The position numbers and the translations under genes are program-made. A stretch of 64,000 bases of DNA. Source: Cylindrospermum stagnale PCC 7417. Its GTDB lineage: Bacteria > Cyanobacteriota > Cyanobacteriia > Cyanobacteriales > Nostocaceae. Below the pieces are notes generated by a model. The model saw only the letters and a list, made by a program, of their open reading frames with translations. It did no database searches and had not been told where the DNA came from. Position 1 is the stretch's first letter, and each line of letters opens with the position of its first letter. The stretch lies in assembly GCF_000317535.1 (NCBI RefSeq), contig NC_019757.1:3747501-3811500 (forward strand), read 5' to 3'. Below, one piece after another: positions 60,646-64,000 of the stretch.

Positions 60646-61653
60646 ATGTCGGGAATACGCTACGATTGGCAGGAATCAGAGATTCGGGCGATATATAATA
60701 CGCCATTGCTAGAGCTTATTTATCAAGCTGCTAGCGTGCATCGCCAATATCATGACGCAACAAAAATACAAGTCTGTAAGCTGATCTCTATTAAAACAGG
60801 CGGTTGCCCAGAAGATTGTAGCTACTGTGCCCAATCTTCTCGCTATAAAACAGAGGTAAAGGCGGAAGCACTCTTAGAAAAAGAAACGGTGGTTAGCATT
60901 GCCCAAAAAGCTAAAGCAACGGGTATTAGTCGCATCTGTATGGGTGCTGCTTGGCGGGAGGTGCGGGATAACTCGCAATTTGAGGATGTCCTGGACATGG
61001 TTAAGGACGTAACGGCGATGGGTTTAGAGGTATGCTGCACTTTGGGTATGCTGACTGCAAATCAGGCCCAGCGCTTGGAAGATGCGGGACTGTATGCCTA
61101 TAACCATAATTTGGATACTTCACGGGACTACTACAGCACTGTTATTACTAGCAGGACTTATGACGATCGCTTAAATACGATTGAAAATGTCCGCCAAACT
61201 AATGTGACAGTGTGTTCTGGCGGTATTCTGGGACTGGGCGAAAGCGTCGATGATCGTGTGGGGATGTTATTCACTTTGGCAAACCTCAGCCCCCATCCAG
61301 AGTCTGTGCCGATTAATATTCTCTCCCAAGTTCCCGGTACACCTTTGGCAGATCAACCCGATGTGCCGATTTGGGATGTGGTGCGGATGATTGCTACTGC
61401 GCGGATTTTAATGCCAGCTTCTGATGTGCGTTTGAGTGCTGGTAGGGCTAAACTTTCTCAGGTGGAACAGGCTTTTTGCTTTATGGCTGGGGCCAATTCT
61501 ATTTTTTCTAGCGATGACAAAAAGATGTTAACGGTAACAACTCCTTGTCCAGATTATGATACTGACCGGGAAATGCTGAATTTGCTGGGTTTGTCGATGC
61601 GTCCACCGCACCAAAAACAGCAGACAGTACCAACGCCGGCTGTTGTGGGTTAA
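60646..61653 (+). CDS. bioB: Biotin synthase (radical SAM)
   Basis: 335 aa from ATG 60646, with AGAAGGA upstream; a GTG directly before is possible. The radical SAM cluster motif is [13 protein letters not shown] (CxxxCxxC, residues about 53-60). Further family segments are [13 protein letters not shown] near 98, [11 protein letters not shown] near 152, [11 protein letters not shown] near 187 and RLSAGRA near 262. It inserts sulphur into dethiobiotin, the last step of biotin synthesis. Normal length. No other bio gene lies nearby. Confidence 0.97.
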   Translation: MSGIRYDWQESEIRAIYNTPLLELIYQAASVHRQYHDATKIQVCKLISIKTGGCPEDCSYCAQSSRYKTEVKAEALLEKETVVSIAQKAKATGISRICMGAAWREVRDNSQFEDVLDMVKDVTAMGLEVCCTLGMLTANQAQRLEDAGLYAYNHNLDTSRDYYSTVITSRTYDDRLNTIENVRQTNVTVCSGGILGLGESVDDRVGMLFTLANLSPHPESVPINILSQVPGTPLADQPDVPIWDVVRMIATARILMPASDVRLSAGRAKLSQVEQAFCFMAGANSIFSSDDKKMLTVTTPCPDYDTDREMLNLLGLSMRPPHQKQQTVPTPAVVG

Positions 61654-61672
61654 ACATCGGCTAAGTAAGATT

Positions 61673-61706
61673 AATGTAGAGACGTTGCAGGCAACCTCTC
61701 TACATT
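61673..61706. terminator. Hairpin between convergent bioB and petL-like genes
   Basis: Two 16-nt arms, AATGTAGAGACGTTGC and GCAACCTCTCTACATT, pair with one mismatch around an AG loop. It is 19 bp after bioB and 7 bp after the petL-like stop, so it can end both transcripts. The sequence is one of the dispersed GTAGAGACGTTGC-type repeats of Nostocales. Confidence 0.7.
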
Positions 61707-61713
61707 CTTTCAA

Positions 61714-61809
61714 TTAAATGATCTTGGCAGCACGTAAACCGAATAGCAAACCTACGGATATAGCCAAGAACGCACCCAAGTAGACGACGTAAGCGATCGC
61801 AGCAAACAT
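61714..61809 (-). CDS. petL: PetL-like small membrane protein (cytochrome b6f subunit)
   Basis: 31 aa, ATG at 61809, with GGAGAAAG eight bases upstream. The peptide is one TM helix with the C-terminal signature GLLFGLRAAKII, matching the cyanobacterial PetL pattern (GLLFGLRSAKIL); the start MFAAIAYVVYLG also fits. PetL is a peripheral small subunit that stabilises the cytochrome b6f dimer in thylakoids. A HIP1 site lies within the gene. The N-terminal half is less typical, so a paralogue is possible. Confidence 0.82.
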   Translation of the reverse strand: MFAAIAYVVYLGAFLAISVGLLFGLRAAKII

Positions 61810-61943
61810 TGATCTTTCTCCAAATTACTTCACTAATATCTATTGAATCATTAGATTCGGTTATCAGTTGTTATTTTTCCCGTTGCCACCATTTCTTCAG
61901 ATTGCGGTAGAATACGCCCACAGCAATTGTTTGGGGTTAGGGA

Positions 61944-63035
61944 ATGAGTTCTGTGATTAATGTAAATCTACAAGAATTGTCTTATGAGATTGCGATCGCA
62001 CCTGCTAGCTTAGATCAACTCGGTCAACAGATGAGCGAATTGCCGCTTGGTAAGAAGGTGTTGCTAGTTTCTAATCCGATGATATTTAAGCATTATGGGG
62101 AAAGAGCGATCGCATCCCTGAAAAATGCCGGCTTTTCCGTTGCTAGCTGCAACCTACCACCTGGAGAACGCTACAAAACCCTCAACTCCATCCAGAAACT
62201 CTATGATATCGCCCTAGAAAACCGCCTAGAACGTTCCTCGACGATGGTAGCCTTGGGGGGAGGCGTTATAGGTGATATGACAGGCTTTGCTGCCGCTACC
62301 TGGCTCCGGGGGATTAATGTTGTCCAAGTGCCCACCACACTCTTAGCAATGGTAGATTCGGCAATTGGCGGTAAAACTGGCGTAAATCATCCCCACGGCA
62401 AAAACTTAATTGGGGCGTTCCATCAGCCACTCCGAGTATTAATTGACCCAGAACTATTAAAAACACTACCGACGCGAGAATTTCGGGCAGGAATGGCAGA
62501 GGTGATCAAGTACGGTGTCATTTGGGACACCGATTTGTTTGCTCAGTTGGAAGCGAGTAAACATCTCGACCAACTCCGCTACGTAAAGACCGACCTGATA
62601 AACAACATATTAACTTATTCTTGTCAAGCCAAAGCCGATGTAGTTGGCAAAGATGAAAAAGAATCTGGATTACGGGCAATTCTCAACTATGGTCACACCA
62701 TCGGTCATGCAGTAGAAAGCTTGACAGGTTATCGCCTACTAAAACACGGTGAAGCTGTGGGCATTGGCATGGTAGCCGCCGGACAAATTGCTGTAGAACT
62801 GGGACTTTGGCAAAAAGAAGATACAGAACGGCAAAACGCCCTAATTCAAAAAACAGGTTTACCGACTAAGTTACCTGCTCTTGTGGATATTGAAGCAATT
62901 ATTAATGCTTTGCAATCGGATAAAAAAGTCAAATCCGGTCAAGTGCGCTTTGTTTTACCGACACAAATTGGTGCAGCGACAGTTACCGACCAAGTTCCAT
63001 CAGATATCATTCGGCAAGTGTTGCAGGGTATGTAA
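61944..63035 (+). CDS. aroB: 3-dehydroquinate synthase
   Basis: 363 aa, normal length. NAD-binding and metal-site motifs: [10 protein letters not shown] near residue 73, [22 protein letters not shown] near 102, [21 protein letters not shown] near 128, [13 protein letters not shown] near 248 with zinc-binding His, and [10 protein letters not shown] near 269. Second step of the shikimate pathway, cytosolic. Monocistronic. Confidence 0.97.
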   Translation: MSSVINVNLQELSYEIAIAPASLDQLGQQMSELPLGKKVLLVSNPMIFKHYGERAIASLKNAGFSVASCNLPPGERYKTLNSIQKLYDIALENRLERSSTMVALGGGVIGDMTGFAAATWLRGINVVQVPTTLLAMVDSAIGGKTGVNHPHGKNLIGAFHQPLRVLIDPELLKTLPTREFRAGMAEVIKYGVIWDTDLFAQLEASKHLDQLRYVKTDLINNILTYSCQAKADVVGKDEKESGLRAILNYGHTIGHAVESLTGYRLLKHGEAVGIGMVAAGQIAVELGLWQKEDTERQNALIQKTGLPTKLPALVDIEAIINALQSDKKVKSGQVRFVLPTQIGAATVTDQVPSDIIRQVLQGM

Positions 63036-63167
63036 GAACCTCACCCCCAAGCTCTCACAGGTGTCAGTTTTTGACAACAACACCATCTAGGAAGGAGGAC
63101 AAGTGCTTCAAATTCATCGTCTGACTCTTGCAAGCACTTACCCGAATTGAATCTGACTCTGACAAAA

Positions 63168-63422
63168 CTAGAAATTATCCAATCTAATATCCTTCCAAAT
63201 ATCAGAAACCTGCCACCCTGTTCTCCCAACAGATAGGACTACAGGATTATCACGCGACGGAATATAGTTAGTTTCTTCATACTCTATATCCAGTTCTAGC
63301 TGTTCCTCAACTGTTGGTTCTTCAATATTAAGATTCTCCGCTTCAAGGTTTAGCTCTTTTGACTCCTCTGTTGTTTTGATTTGATCGAGGAGAAGCTTTT
63401 CAGATTTTTTGATGAGTCTCAT
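63168..63422 (-). CDS. Small acidic protein, unknown
   Basis: 84 aa, ATG at 63422. Charged first 20 residues (MRLIKKSEKLLLDQIKTTEE), then a Glu-rich region (EEPTVEEQLELDIEYEE) and a C-terminal segment with VVLSVGRTGWQVSDIW. No family recognised. Acidic, probably disordered in the middle. Confidence 0.55.
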   Translation of the reverse strand: MRLIKKSEKLLLDQIKTTEESKELNLEAENLNIEEPTVEEQLELDIEYEETNYIPSRDNPVVLSVGRTGWQVSDIWKDIRLDNF

Positions 63423-63777
63423 GCTTTTTTAAATCTTGATGATTTGCACATTAAGGGGTGAAATGAATCGATACCGTTGGCAAATTTACCACGCTATCGG
63501 AAATCAAAATACTACAGAGACTAAAAACATTAATTTGTTGTCGCACCTTTTGTCAAGTACAGAGGTGATATTCTTGCCACGCCAATAATATCCGGATCTC
63601 GGCTCAACCTTTATATCTCTTCCTGACATCAATCAGAAATCACCCAACTTCAAACCAACGCGATAACTACCTATTACTGCACTATCCAGAAGTAAATAAA
63701 ATCCGACTTACGTTTAATCCGGACAAATCGAAATCCAACTGAATAGGAGTTTATCTAGAATTTCTCTGCTCAAAATT
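63423..63777. other. Intergenic region, no gene seen
   Basis: 355 bp between divergent genes; AT-rich. It must contain the promoters of the acidic protein gene and of the partial gene that follows. An AGGAG at about 63744-63748 is too far from the next ATG to serve it. Confidence 0.35.
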
Positions 63778-64000
63778 ATGGAAATGCCCCAACGCATATC
63801 AATTCGCTACAAAGATGTGCCCTACAACATTAATGAGATCCGCTTGAAGACCTTCCGACTTGGGTTACAAATATGGGAAGAACAAACTAAACCTAGAAAA
63901 ACAGAGCTTTATGAATTTATATTGTGTTGTTTGAAACAGGTTGACCGCCAAGAGCGTTTTATGTTTTCTCTGCTGTTTATAGAATTAACAGATATTGTCC
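63778..64000 (+). CDS. Unknown protein, 3' end outside the window
   Basis: ATG at 63778 opens a frame that stays open for 74 codons to the window end. It begins MEMPQRISIRYKDVPYN, followed by a helical region (LKTFRLGLQIWEEQ, ELYEFILCCLKQ). No signal peptide. Not enough sequence to assign a family. Confidence 0.5.
   Translation, partial: MEMPQRISIRYKDVPYNINEIRLKTFRLGLQIWEEQTKPRKTELYEFILCCLKQVDRQERFMFSLLFIELTDIV

Overview
This window comes from a filamentous, probably heterocyst-forming cyanobacterium of the Nostoc/Calothrix type. The HIP1 octamer GCGATCGC recurs in genes and spacers. The gene content (kaiABC, a ycf20-type gene, a petL-like gene, a photosystem II S4-domain protein, plant-type glycerate kinase, a bacteriophytochrome) is cyanobacterial. 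Heptamer STRR repeats and dispersed palindromes of the kind common in Nostocales lie between, and sometimes inside, the genes. No database search was possible, so every family assignment rests on motifs read by eye.

Layout. 1-6.5 kb: a class II lanthipeptide locus (unknown protein, LanM synthetase, SbmA/YddA-type ABC exporter) with no visible precursor peptide. 6.7-14.8 kb: a six-gene minus-strand phospho-signalling operon. In transcription order it encodes a coiled-coil protein, a PknG-type kinase, a zinc-ribbon PP2C phosphatase, a VWA protein, a zinc-ribbon FHA protein and a four-TM protein laid out like mycobacterial GlnX. 15.1-16.8 kb: a Pycsar-like defence locus, with a two-TM effector interrupted by one in-frame TAG followed by a nucleotide-cyclase-like protein with a putative effector-associated tail; its 3' end runs into a formylglycine-generating-enzyme remnant. 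17-20 kb: a secreted protein, a GHL10-type glycosidase and an rnhA remnant. 20.6-22.1 kb: a decayed toxin locus, with a DUF4157/eCIS-cargo-like N terminus, a separate toxin tip and a CdiI-like immunity gene.

22.2-29.3 kb: cobalamin biosynthesis. A minus-strand operon cobG-cobH-cobI-cbiG/cobJ lies behind a cobalamin riboswitch whose B12 box appears to overlap the cobG start codon; a plus-strand cobL lies beyond an Rpn/DUF2887 nuclease gene. 29.3-32.2 kb: a truncated WD40 gene, an orphan gene, an AT-rich repeat region, a tyrosine integrase and tRNA-Val(GAC), which together look like one end of an integrated element. 32.2-37 kb: housekeeping and unknown genes. 37-46 kb: a TolC-family protein, kaiC, kaiB, a short kaiA without its pseudo-receiver domain, and a divergent hybrid histidine kinase. 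46-54.8 kb: a GT39-type glycosyltransferase, a lipoprotein, ycf20, glyK, and a bacteriophytochrome hybrid kinase followed 8 nt later by a REC-GGDEF protein.

54.8-60.6 kb is repeat-rich. It holds a 137-bp MITE with 18-bp inverted repeats and a 10-bp target duplication, selO, an SMI1/KNR4 gene, a GNAT gene and a complete IS4-type element with 18-bp inverted repeats and a 9-bp target duplication. 60.6-64 kb: bioB, a 31-codon petL-like gene, aroB, an acidic unknown, and an unknown gene cut by the window end.

The most interesting systems are the PknG/FHA/PP2C/VWA/GlnX-like operon, the disrupted Pycsar-like module, and the invasion of reading frames (cobG, the PP2C gene, lanM) by dispersed palindromic repeats without loss of frame.
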